Origin: Erythroxylum novogranatense
Taxonomy: Eukaryota; Streptophyta; Magnoliopsida; Malpighiales; Erythroxylaceae
Assembly: GCA_029891385.1 (NCBI GenBank)
Contig: CM057234.1
Coordinates: 18,090,350 to 18,154,349 of the forward strand
DNA: 64,000 nucleotides
Direction: 5' to 3'
The notes beneath the pieces are model-generated. The model worked only from the letters and a program-made list of their open reading frames with translations, was not told the origin of the DNA and searched no databases. This document shows, in pieces, positions 23,853 through 34,759 of the stretch. Each line of letters begins with the position of its first letter. The first letter of the stretch is position 1. The position numbers and the translations under genes were made by a program.

Positions 23853-24060
23853 AAGTCGACTTACACATGCATAAGTCGACTTGTATTCTCAGTAAGTCGA
23901 CTTACATGCATAAGTCGACTTGTTCATGCATAAAGTCGACTTGCACAATGGTATAAGTCGACTCAGTGCGCACTGATATCATAAGTCAACTTGCACAATG
24001 GTATAAGTCGACTTATGCGCATTATTAAGATAGCATAAGTCGACTTACACAAGTCGACTT
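23853..24060. repeat. array of AAGTCGACTT palindromes (copia leader)
   Basis: Ten sites at spacings of roughly 14-32 bp: eight perfect AAGTCGACTT, one AAGTCGACTC and one AAGTCAACTT. Spacers are short and variable, often CATGCAT or ACACAATGGTAT. The same 10-mer fills the LTRs of the unrelated element B. Confidence 0.9.
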
Positions 24061-24508
24061 ACAACATGCTTAGGTGGGATGATGGATGATTATAGGTATA
24101 GATTCAATGTGATTGATGAAATGCCCTAAATCATTCCATATAATCATGGTGACTATAATCCTACAGCTTGGATGAGACCAGAGCTTGAAATCCCTCACAC
24201 ATAATATGAAAACTAACGCCTTCCATTAATATTGAGAGAACCAGAGTTTTTATAGAGTCGGGGTTGTTGGATAAACCCAAGCTCACTCTATACGGATATG
24301 TTCGAACCATGGAAATAAGATTTTCGGATTAATGGGTCGGTTTTCACTAGAAACGTTGATTTGTTGAGTAAACTCAAGGTCAACGTAGACAAAGGCAAAA
24401 TTGGGTAGTGTACATCAGATGTACGCGCATCAAGAGTTGATAACCCAATGTGTGTGCATACATCACGAGTTGATAGCACTAGTCGATAGTTGCATCTATG
24501 AAGCAAGT

Positions 24509-24676
24509 GGTATGCCTGATACCTGCCGATTGATCTAAGGTGGCTTGTTGGGTAAACCCAAGGTCATTTTAGTAATGTTGGATATCTATGATACAATTGG
24601 TATGACCGATACCTACCGATTGACCTAAGGTGACTTGTTGGGTAAACCCAAGGTCATTTTAGTAATGTCGAATATC
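24509..24676 (+). repeat. 90-bp tandem repeat in the copia leader
   Basis: Unit 1 starts at 24509 (GGTATGCCTGATACCTGCC) and unit 2 at 24599 (GGTATGACCGATACCTACC). Each ends with the hairpin TTGGGTAAACCCAA followed by GGTCATTTTAGTAATGT. Confidence 0.85.
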
Positions 24677-24838
24677 GACCCACTAGGACATTTTGTCATA
24701 ATGTTTCTTGGATTCGTAATGAGGGTTATGGATTCTTTGAAACTAATGAGAGCCATATGCTTGTCATGCAAGTCCTTATGATCATGCATGTAATTCTATT
24801 CTAACATTCTTTCTCTCTTTCCCTATAGGTTATTGAAG

Positions 24839-25606
24839 ATGACTTCCAGTGTGAATTTGCGCTCACTCATGGACTCCAATAAATTAACTGGGCCTAATTT
24901 TCTCGATTGGCTGAGAAATCTAAGAATTGTTCTCGGATCGAGGGCGGGCTATGTCTAGATGTTCCACTTCCCGATCCACTGCTTTGTTGATGCTTCTGAT
25001 GAGGATCAGAAAGCTTATCGTAAGCATCTCAAAGACAGTGACATGGCTACCTGCATTATGCTCGCATCTATGTCACCAGAGTTGCAGAAGCAGCATGAGT
25101 CTATGGATGCTAATACCATAGTGTTTCATCTTAGAGAGCTTTTCGATGAGCAAGCTCGGTCTGAAAGGTTCGAGACCTCGAAGCTACTCTTCACTACTAA
25201 GATGAATCCAGGTTCATCTGCAGTGCAGTATGCACTGAAGATGAATGGGTATATTGAGAGGTTGGCTGTCTTAGGTTTTGTTATGGATTATGAACTAAGT
25301 GTTGACTTATTTCTAGTTGGATTGTCTGATAGTTATTCACAGTTTGTGTTAAACTATCGGATGAACCAAATATCCACGACAATCCCTGAGTTGATCAATC
25401 TGTTCAAGACAGCAGAGCAATCTATTAAGAAGGATAGCAAGGCAGTGCTTGTGGTGGACTCTTCTTCTTCTGGTTCCAAGAAAAAGAATCTAAAAAAGAA
25501 AAAATCTAAGAAACCAAAAGGAAGTGCAGCCAAGAAGAAAATCAAAGAAACTGCACCAAAAGGAACTTGCTTCCATTGTGGCAAGACCAGCCACTTGGAG
25601 GCTTAA
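24839..25606 (+). pseudogene. gag of the copia element, broken
   Basis: The frame starts at ATG 24839 (MTSSVNLRSLMDSNKLTG...) and is interrupted by TAG at 24956. It then runs open through the gag domain (LASMSPELQKQHESMDA, IVFHLRELFDEQARSERFE) and a Lys-rich segment to a zinc knuckle that begins normally (CFHCGKTSH, about 25570) but stops at 25604 before its last Cys. It resembles the UBN2-type gag of plant copia elements. Confidence 0.85.
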
Positions 25607-26820
25607 GCTATGAAAGTCTATTTGGAAGAATTGAAGCAGAAGAAGGCATCAAATGCCTCAGCTTCTTCAGGTATGTTTGTCATTGAGGTTAATACTGTTT
25701 CTGACCATAACATATGGATATTAGATACCGGTTGTGGCTCACACATATGCGATGATATCACGAGGTCTCGAGGACGATGAGCGACTCATGAAGGAGAACT
25801 AGACTGCGTGTAGGAAATGGAGCAAGAGTTCTTTGCATTAGCCGTAAGCACTTATTTTTGTCACTCCCGGTGGGCTTGTAATTAAATTGGATGAATGTTA
25901 TTTTGTACTGTTTTAACAAAGAACATATTATGCATTTCTTGTTTAAATAGAGTTGGTTTCCATTTGACTTTTAGTAACAATGGTTGTTCTATTAGTTTGA
26001 ATGGAATGCTTTATGGTCTTGGTACATTATGCAATGGAATTTACATATTAGATATGTCATATCCAATTATGAATGTCAATGACACGAAAAGACATAAACG
26101 AGATAATTTAAAATCAACTTACTTATGGCATTGTCGCCTTGGCCATATAAATGAGAGACGCATAGCTAAGCTCCATAAGAGTGGTAGCTTAGGGTCATTT
26201 GATTATGAATCATATGACACATGTGAATCTTGTTTATTAGGCAAGATGACTAAGTTACCCTTTAAGGGAAAGGGTGAACGAGCGACTGGAGTATTAGACC
26301 TAATACATTCAGATGTATGTGGTCCGATGTCCATCCATGCTAGAAGTGATTGTCTTTACTTCATTACCTTTATCGATGATTATTCTCGATATGGATATCT
26401 GTATATGATGAGATACAAATCTGAAGCATTTGAAAAGTTCAAACAATTCAGAAATGAAGTAGAAAACCAACTTGGGAAAAGTATCAAGACATTATGATCC
26501 GATCGTGGTGGGGAATACTTAGACCAACAATTTTTAGATTATCTCAGAGATAATGGAATTTTATCTCAATGGACTCCTCCGTACACACCACAGCATAATG
26601 GTGTGGCCGAAAGGAGAAATCGCACCTTGTTAGATATGGTACGATCGATGATGGGCTTTGCAAAGTTACCAAAATCCTTTTGGAGGTATGCACTCGAGAC
26701 AGCTGTTTACTTGCTAAATAGAGTTCCATCAAAGACAGTTGATGTTACTCCATATGAGATGTGGACTAACAAAAGACCCTATCTTACTCATTTGAAAGTT
26801 TGGGGTTGTCTGCTTATGTG
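25607..26820 (+). pseudogene. protease and integrase of the copia element, broken
   Basis: The protease site reads WILDTGCGSHIC (about 25717-25752). Integrase is readable in 25895-26497 and 26498-26821: zinc-binding LWHCRLGHINERRI ... CESCLLGK, first catalytic Asp in LIHSDVCGP (about 26308), second in SDRGGEYL after a stop at 26497, Glu in HNGVAERRNRTLLDMVR (about 26600-26645). Frames break near 25780 and after 26820. Confidence 0.85.
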
Positions 26821-28740
26821 AAGCGGACACGGTCGATAAACTTGATCTGAAAGTCGATAAATGTTTGTTCATAGGATATCTAAAGAAACAATGGGATGTC
26901 AATTCTACTTTCTTTGAGGAACAAAAGGTGTTTGTTTCAAAGCATGCTGTCTTTTAGAGAAAGAGTTTCTTTACAAGAAGGCGGTGGGAGCAAAATTGAA
27001 CTTGAAGAAGTTCAAGATCCTCGAACGAGCAGATCAGCGCACGAACTCAAGCTGTGACTCATACAGATGAAGTATGATTCAACCTTCTACAACACAAGAA
27101 ATTAGTAGGTCACGTAGGATACGCTCTATTCGAGAGATATAGATTTCGTGAATGAGCAGAATGACGTATTGCTCATAGAAGATGATGAGCCTACCACTAT
27201 GAAGAGGTTACGAAGAGTTGAGTGCGAGAAATGGCTTCATGCCATGCAAGTTTGAAATGGATTCCATGTATGAAAACCAAGTATGGACTTTGGTTGAGGC
27301 ACCGAAAGAATAAAACCCATAGGGTGTAAATGGGTTTTCAAAAGAAAACCGACATGGATGGTAATGTAATTACCTATAAAGCAAGGCTTGTGGCTAAAGG
27401 TTTAAATCAAAGACAAGGAGTTGACTACGACGAGACCTTGACCCGAGCAATGCTTAAGTCCATTAGAATACTCTAGCCATTGCCACTCATTATGATTATG
27501 AGATATGACAAATGGATGTGAAGACAACTTTCTAAATGGAAATCTAGGCGAGGATGTGTATATGACACAACTCGAGGGCTTCACCTCCTATGATGGCGAA
27601 AAGGTATGCAAGCTTAAATCCATCTATGGATTGAAGCAAGCATCCAGAGTTGGAATATCCGTTTGATGAGGTAATCAAAGAGTTTGGTTTCTCACAAAAT
27701 CCGGATGAACTTGTGTGTATAAGAAGGTTAGTGGGACTGCAATCGTATTCCTTGTCTGTATGTAGATGACATATTATTACTAGGAAGCGATGTCTCATCT
27801 ACAATCTGTGAAGATTTGGTTGTCAAACAATTTTCTATGAAAGACCTTGGTGAAGCAACTTATATCCTTGGGATAAGGATCTATAGAGATAGATCAAAAG
27901 ATTGCTTGGTCTTTCACAATCAACGATACATAGACAAGATATTGAAGAGGTTTAGCATGGAGCAATCAAGAGAGGGTACCTTCCGTGACTCGTGGGATAG
28001 CGCTCTCGAAATCTATGTGTCCTAAGACACAAGATGAGAGGATCGCATGAGTATGATCCGTATGCATCTGCGGTAGGATCTATCATATGCGTAATGCTAT
28101 ATACGAGACCCGATGTATCATATGCTCTAAGTGTTCTGACGGATACAAATCGGATCTGGTGAGGTCCTTTGGGTGGTATCGAGAATATCCTCAAGTCTTT
28201 GCGAAGGACTAAGGATGTTTTCTTGATATATAGAGATGGAAATCTCAAAGTGGCGGGTATCTGATGCGATTTTCAATCGATAAGGATGATTCTAAATCCC
28301 AATCAGGTTATATATTCACTGAGCAGTAGGCGATCAATTGGAAGAGTTCAAACGAGAGACGACTATCGATTCAACAACCGAAGCGAGTACATTGCCGCTT
28401 TAGACGTAACAAAGGAAGCAGTTTGGATCAAAAGTTCATTCTTGAACTTGGTGTGGTTCCTAGGCGTGATGGGCCCATCTGATTGTATTGTGACAACAAT
28501 GTGGCTATTCTTGTGAGCGAAGGAACCAAGGTCTCATCAACGATCCAAACACGTACTCCGCAGATATCACCTGATTAGGTGGATCATTGGTCGAGGTGAT
28601 GTTCAGATAGAGAGAATTCCCACCAAGCAAAATATTGTTGATCCGTTGACAAAGCCATTGTTACAGAAGAACTTTGATTCTCATGTACTCGCCTATGGTA
28701 TTAGATATCAAGGCGATTGGCTTTAGGTCAAGTGGGAGAT
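26821..28740 (+). pseudogene. reverse transcriptase and RNase H of the copia element, heavily shifted
   Basis: Short recognisable pieces in changing frames: GCKWVFK near 27320, the catalytic box YVDDILL at 27759-27779, FSMKDLGEATYILGI near 27832, and RNase H-like TEAEYIAALDVTKEAVWIK after about 28380 (first residues shifted), then IPTKQNIVDPLTKPL near 28618. Many frame breaks fall where CAG or CTG would be expected. The polypurine tract (GGTCAAGTGGGAGAT) ends at 28740. Confidence 0.8.
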
Positions 28741-30563
28741 TGTTAGAGTAGTGCCCTAAAGGCAATCGCCTTTAGCGCGTTTTGTACAAAGTCGTGTACA
28801 TACTTTATGAATAAATAAAGAAAGGCATGTTTCATTAATTTGATGTTCATTATTGATGAATGGATATTGATCTATAAGCAAATTAATGAAGTACATGATA
28901 TATTACATAGCATGAAGGAAATTATGATGTGATCATACTACTGAGATTCATATCATGTGTAATTATGTCAGTATCTAAATTTTTCCTGGTCATAGGATTA
29001 CTGAAACTGGACATCGGTAATCCGGAAAGACTAGCACATCTCAAGCTCCTTGATTTGATCAAGCAGTGGATCTCAGAAATTGTAAATATGAGATATTTAG
29101 GGTTGAGATGTGAATGCTTACTAGAGGTAGTAAGTACATTGGATGACTGCTATGAGATCATCACATGGATGTCTATTCTAATGTCGGTGATAATCTCATC
29201 ATAGCAATGGTGCAAGTATCCTTAGACTTGAGGTACTCGAGGATATCTTGAATCTTGATTATGTGCTTTGACTCCATTCCTTGTTGCCTTACTGAGAGGT
29301 CACTCGTAGGGTGGTGATTGGGTGCGACTTGAGGTATTGAAGATAATTGAGTAGCCAATAGAGGATTCATCACACGTGATAGCGAAGATGATACCCACGG
29401 CCTTTTATCGGGGTCATTACTTGGAAATCTCGGCGAGTACATATGTCATGAAGAGTGTCTTCATGACATATAAAGTAATGAGTCCCGGATGAGAAGCGAT
29501 ATCACTTGGACTAGATTTGGCGTAGTCGATCTAGTAAAGTTGACACTTGCCCATACTCATAACCAAGTGGGGTATAGCATGGTGAAAGGACGAATTGCAC
29601 GATAATTGTCCATGAAAAGGTTCGTGATATGGTTCATGATGAATATATGTTTATTCGTCAAACCAATTACTTTCCGGTCAATTGGGGGTTATGATGTGTT
29701 GCTAGATACCGCTCATGACTTGCTCAGATTAAGTGTTAATTTAAGTGGCCAACATAGCCGGAACCTAATGGGTCACACGATAAGAGTGACTCGAAGAATT
29801 TGTAAAATAGTTTTGGATAGAGATCGATAAATGGAAGCAACAGATTAAATGGATCCCGATGAGATCGAGATATGTCGATGAGATCGCGACATCGATATTC
29901 TGAAAAAGGTTTCGGTGGTTTTCCATGCGGGACCCGATGGCCGAGTAGGACCGACCCCAGTGTGACTAGACCACTTCAGCATTTATATACATATATATAT
30001 TATTAATTAAATAAAGAATTAATATATATATATATATATATATATTAAACGTGGAAGCATGAAGGAGAAGACAAGTATCACTTTATTATATATATATATA
30101 TATAGGCTAACGTGGAGCTCTCTCCACCATTAGCTTTTAAGTCCTTTAATTGTTAAAAGACAAAAGGGCTAATGAAGAAATATAGAGGATGATCTTCATG
30201 GCTTTTGGAGGAAAGAAGAAAGGATTTTGAGAAAATCCTAAGCATCTTCTCTTCTCGCCATCGATCATCAAGGCTTCATCTCCAAGTTTCTCCTTCTTTT
30301 CATCGTTGATTCATAGCTCTCCAAGAACAAAGGTAAGATCTAACAGTCTTTAATTTGTTCTAGCTATTCCCGGATCAAAGGGTTTGCCCCAGTTAGGTTC
30401 TTCGATCTCTGCGTGGATACCGTTAGAGACGGTCTCCTTTGGCCGTTATGGTTTGAGTTCGATATATAGACACATGGATCCTGACTTTCGGGAAGGTCTC
30501 GGAATAAAAATTTTTGTTTTCCGCACCGTGTACATGTGATGTACACACCGAGATTTTTCTACA
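28741..30563 (+). repeat. 3' LTR of the copia element
   Basis: 1823 bp, starts TGTTAG directly after the polypurine tract, ends CTACA and is followed by GTAAT. It is similar to 20901-22739 along its length. Confidence 0.95.
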
Positions 30564-30568
30564 GTAAT

Positions 30569-31165
30569 AACATCTACCATAGGTTGATAATAATAAAACC
30601 GAGAAGCATTAAATATTTTACCCAAATCATACTACCACCTAGCCATTGTCGTATCCATACTATAAGCCACTTCTCAAGATTGTAAGGCACTCTAGAAGTT
30701 GTTCATGATGCAAAAAAGTTAAGACTCGTGTCTTTTTCTTTTCCTAATATTAGGTGCAAAATTATGTTCTTGTTGGGTAGGAAAACTACCACCTTCAACA
30801 TTCCCACTATCATTCTGAACACCAATAAAAGAACTTTCACTACCAATTTTGTAATTCATAACTTTCACTACCAATTTTGTAATTCAATCTTTATCTTCTA
30901 TCTTTGTCATTTTGACATTCTTTAAGCAAAGTCATCATTTGTCATTTTAAATTATGACTCACTTTTTAACAAGGCTTTATATATCCTTTTACCCTAACTA
31001 AATGTTTCTTTAATCTATTGATTCCTGTACCTTCAAATGTTTGTTACAACAAACAAATGATATGATTCTTCATTTTAGGAACCAAACTTGCACCAACGCA
31101 AATTGGATCATTGAATCTTCTTGAAGTAGTTGAATCATCAGGAGTACTTGAACTTTCTTCTAGTT
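30569..31165 (-). pseudogene. hAT transposase, N-terminal part (BED finger region)
   Basis: On the minus strand: a BED-type zinc-finger region (KMKNHIICLL, then FEGTGINRLKKHLVRVKG, YIKPC), then a linker, then ARWWYDLGKIFNASRFYYYQ immediately beside the copia insertion. In hAT proteins this last motif leads straight into the stretch found at 20895 on the other side. In-frame stops are present. This is one gene with 19929-20900, split by the copia element. Confidence 0.75.
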
Positions 31166-31913
31166 ATTTATTAAATGAAGACATATGTCAAAATTAAATT
31201 AATAAATTCACATATTATTTTCTACTATATTTTAACTACCATAAGATAAGATGATAAGAGTGTATTTGCTACTCATAAGATAAGATTAATATTTGTAATT
31301 TTATTTCCTAATCACAACGGTAAATAATATAAAAATGCAAACATTTAATTTTCTTAACAATTACATATATTAAATCTTATATTTAAATGATTAATCGTAT
31401 TTTAAATACTTTTATATACAAACAATAATTAGTAAATTTTGTGTTTCATATAAATTAATTAACAACTTAATGAATGAATTTTAATCTCATTTTATGATTA
31501 ATAAAATAACAAATAATATGACATGTTCTTGAATTATACTCAATTCACAAATCACAATACTTAAACATTCTTCCATAATTTATAGTCAATATTATTTTGA
31601 TCTCATTTCTTTATAACTTTACAATGCCTAGATGTCATTGAAATTGAATCAATTCATACAAACAGTTCCAACTTTCAAACTCAAATTGCCTAATACATAT
31701 TTTATAAACTATTCACAAAACGCACATGATAGAACCCAAACACAATGCAATTGCAATTTGGAGCAAAAACAAGCCACTTAAAATAAACAAAAAAACAAAA
31801 ATTGCAATTAAAGGTTAGGTCGAGTTTGGATCTAGATATAAAAAAATTAAAGATCTTGTAAATTGCAAGTTGTTCATTGTTCAAACGATAGTGGTGAATG
31901 GTGATAGCTAATG
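31166..31913. other. AT-rich intergenic DNA
   Basis: Very A/T-rich, no gene. The minus frame 31702-32187 is open only by chance and overlaps the SINE. Confidence 0.45.
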
Positions 31914-32100
31914 GAGAGGACAACCTAAGCTTGGAGCAAATGGCTAATGACCAATGTGGTTGGGAGTTCGACTCCCACCCATGGGAATGGAACGTTCCTC
32001 GTGGCCAGCCATTTATCGCTTCGTGCGAGCTCCCGTGGTGAGTCCGAATTAATCGAACACCCACGTGGTGCCGAAAACCGGATAGTTTACAAAAAAAAAA
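31914..32100 (+). mobile_element. tRNA-derived SINE with poly(A) tail
   Basis: A tRNA-like head carries an A-box-like CCTAAGCTTGG (about 31924-31934) and, about 40 bp on, a B-box-like GAGTTCGACTCCC (31964-31976), spaced as in tRNA genes. A unique body follows (GGAACGTTCCTCGTGG...), ending in CCGGATAGTTTAC and a run of ten A at 32091-32100. No clear target-site duplication is found, so the 5' boundary is approximate. Confidence 0.7.
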
Positions 32101-32557
32101 TGACGTGCAATTAGAGAGATCGGCAATGATCCAACCAGAGATGGAGGGCCTGGTGGCTAGCAGCGAATGGTTAGGTAGGTGGTCCAATGATGGAGTGGTG
32201 GCGGCAAATGGTTATTGTATTTGGCATTTGTATCATATATTAAACTCTATCTTATTTAATAAAATTTAAAAATAAAAATTTTATTTTTATTTCCTCCCTC
32301 TCCTTTCTATCTCTCTTACTTTGTTTTTAACTTCACACTTCTTCTCTATCTTTTATGGTTATCTTCATGTTCATTGCAAAAGTAAAAGAAGACACCGTTG
32401 TGATTTGCAAAATATTTAAATTTAAAATTAAATTTTGGTAAAAATATTAAACCCAATTTAATCATTTTTTTTAAGATTGTATGCATAGTCGTCAACTTTA
32501 ATGAGCCGTACATTTTGGAAAGTAAGAGTTGTTGCTTTTTACTATCCAATAATAATA
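32101..32557. other. AT-rich intergenic DNA between a SINE and a LINE fragment
   Basis: No coding or structural feature recognised. Confidence 0.4.
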
Positions 32558-32568
32558 ATTATAGGTCT

Positions 32569-33531
32569 CGAACTACTTTTTGGTTGTTTGTCAAAAGTTT
32601 GCCACGATAGAGAAGCTATAAGAAGGCTTTTATAGTACATGCTCGACGTGTGGAAGAACCGAAGACTCGTTGCATGCCATACGTGATTGCCCAGGGCTAA
32701 CGTTTTCAGTAGGGACAATATCAACTGGCTTTTTCCACACATCACAATCCGACTGGTTAAGGATGAACCTGCAACCCAATATAGATTTGACTGGCCTGTC
32801 ATCTTCTGTTGGTTCATTTGGTTTTGGAGAAACAAAAGTATCTTTGATGTTACTTTTTCATGGCCAACTAACTAATCCTAAGGGAATTATCCTCACTTAT
32901 GTTGGGTGGATATATAAATCTAAAGAGATGTATCCTCGGGTCCATTTAGTTAATCATCAGAGAGTGGAGACTCCCATAGGTTGGTCAGCACCACCCTCTA
33001 GGTGGACTCATCTTAATACTGATGATGCTTATAAGTGCATTTCTCATGTTGCTTCTGCAGGAGGTGTATTTCGGGACTATACCGGGAACTGGCTCAGAGG
33101 TTTTGTTCAAAATGTGGGCTTTACCACCTCGGTCTATGCAAAATTTTGGGGCGTATTCACGGGACTATCACTTGCATGGGACTTGGGCTATAAAAGGATC
33201 AAACTGGAGATGGATTCCCTTGTAGTTATTAACATACTCCCATCCTCAGAGAAACAACAGGGTATTTGCAACTCACTGGATAGGGCTATTAAGGATTTGC
33301 TTGCTAGAGATTGGATAGTAAAGCAAAGACACACATATAGGGAAGCCATCGATGTGTGGATTGGCTGACTAACTACACTTAATCCTTTGAACTTGGGACA
33401 ATCACATTTCATCAACCGCCTTCAGACTGTATCAAAATCCTCATAGAGGATATCGTAGGGATCTGTTTCCCTCGTTTCATTCAGTAACTTTTGATGTACT
33501 TTCCTTATAATGCAAAAAAATAATTATTATT
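32569..33531 (+). mobile_element. 5'-truncated LINE (zf-RVT and RNase H end)
   Basis: Only the 3' part of an L1-type element. A zf-RVT motif (C-S-T-C ... L-H-A-I-R-D-C, about 32640-32690) is followed, after a frame break, by an RNase H-like domain in 32986-33366 (HLNTDDAYK, GGVFRDYTGNWLRGF, LSLAWDLGYKRIKLEMDSL) ending at TGA 33366. The catalytic Glu region reads YAKFWGV, where relatives have Ala-Glu-Leu-Trp, so the acid is lost. The tail is A-rich (GCAAAAAAATAATT). An 11-bp duplication ATTATAGGTCT flanks it at 32558-32568 and 33532-33542. Confidence 0.8.
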
Positions 33532-33542
33532 ATTATAGGTCT

Positions 33543-34759
33543 TACAATCGTAAGTTTACAAAATATATTTATATTTAAATCCTAGCTAGTATAAATCTTA
33601 TTCGACATGGACCTTAACAAATTTAAGTTAATTTAAATAGGATAAGCTATAATAAAAATTTTGAACTTTATATAAGTTTACAATACTTGTTAAAAGTATT
33701 GATTGAAGTAGTTAAACATTCAAATTTTCAATTTATTGTAAAAATAGTTTATCGTTAACTCCATTATTAATGACAAACATGAAGTATTACATTAGTATAA
33801 TCATTTTATAAACGGAATCCATATGTATAAATATATCATATAATTAATTTAAAATTAAAATAAACTTTTTTTATTTGTTTGTTTCTTGAAAATCCTCTTC
33901 AGAAGTTAGCAACCTAAGCAGTGGCAAGCAAGAACTCACATTGCCTGTAAAGTCTTGCCAGAGGTCTCAACTTACTGAAGATCACATTGCAGCTAACTTA
34001 GTGTCCTTAGGATTTGAAAAGAGACCTTCAAATACTTTTTTAAGAACCTTTTTATGCTTCAGTTCTTATAGATTCTAGTGAACAAAGGGATTTCTCTTGA
34101 AATCAACTTTAAGATTAAACCCTTTTTTGTTTTGTTTTGATGTTCTTGTCTAAAAGCAGAGTAATGCTCCCATAGTGCAAGATACATTTTTAACTTTGAA
34201 TCAGATAGATAATTGTAGAAAACTAAAACTTGCTGAATATTCAAGAAAAATAATTAGGTTCAACTGAGTTTAGCCGATCTGAAAGATTTACATAAGATGG
34301 TCAGTACCAAAACCTTAAGTGTTTCAACTTTTTTTTAACTTCAAATCCACAACAAAATAAATCTTAATTGGGATTTTTTTGTGAATCTAAGCACTAGCAA
34401 AGTACAAAAAAACGAAAATGAGTTAGCTTTAAAAATTTTATGAAAATGTGTCCTTTAAAAAATCCTATAACATTTCAACATATGTGTGTTCTAGTCGTGT
34501 TTGTACCCATGTTTTCATCTTTGTACTTTAGAGAAAAACATCCTTTGGCACATGATCATGTATTAACCAGATCTTACTGATGGGTTTAAAGTTTTAGTAA
34601 GAAAGAACTTATGGAAACAACATGAAAATACATATTAGTAGACAAATCAACAACAGAACAAAAGGCCTTTAAGCTTTAGCAATTGCACCAACTTTATTTA
34701 GCAATAAAACAAGCTTCCCATCCTTATGCAAGGCAGTTGTATGACTTGTATCTACATAA
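33543..34759. other. intergenic DNA with one orphan exon-like stretch
   Basis: Near 33903-34075 (plus) a strong acceptor-like tract (GTTTCTTGAAAATCCTCTTCAG) precedes an open frame encoding GKQELTLPVKSCQRSQLTED and then HIAANLVSLGFEKRP, ending at TAG. It looks like the exon of a lost gene but I do not recognise the protein. The remainder is AT-rich and featureless. Confidence 0.3.

Larger units (their letters stand above)
22754..24838 (+). other. long leader of the copia element with palindrome arrays
   Basis: About 2.1 kb without a gene. Near 23853-24060 it holds ten copies of the 10-bp palindrome AAGTCGACTT (eight exact, two with one change). Further on are four copies of a small hairpin of type TTGGG-TAAA-CCCAA and a 90-bp tandem repeat (24509-24598 and 24599-24676). 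Just before the gag ATG is a pyrimidine-rich, splice-acceptor-like CTCTCTTTCCCTATAG. Confidence 0.7.
20901..30563 (+). mobile_element. Ty1/copia LTR retrotransposon inserted in a hAT transposase
   Basis: A 9663-bp element with LTRs 20901-22739 and 28741-30563, starting TGTTAG and ending CTACA (CTAGA in the 5' copy). It is flanked by the 5-bp duplication GTAAT (20896-20900, 30564-30568). The order gag, protease, integrase, reverse transcriptase, RNase H is the copia order. The leader between LTR and gag is unusually long (about 2.1 kb) and rich in short palindromes. Removing the element and one target-site copy joins the host transposase frame without a shift. Stops and many frameshifts, densest at 26820-28285, kill the polyprotein. 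Confidence 0.95.

Noticed and set aside
23853..24060. A CRISPR-like array, because of regularly repeated short units
   Set aside because: Repeats are 10-bp palindromes with short irregular spacers in a plant retroelement leader; nothing else fits CRISPR.
31702..32187. 161-codon minus-strand open frame
   Set aside because: It runs through the antisense of a SINE and adjoining AT-rich DNA; no protein resemblance.
34059..34244. 61-codon minus-strand open frame near the orphan exon
   Set aside because: Short, Lys/Leu-biased and without motifs; probably chance.
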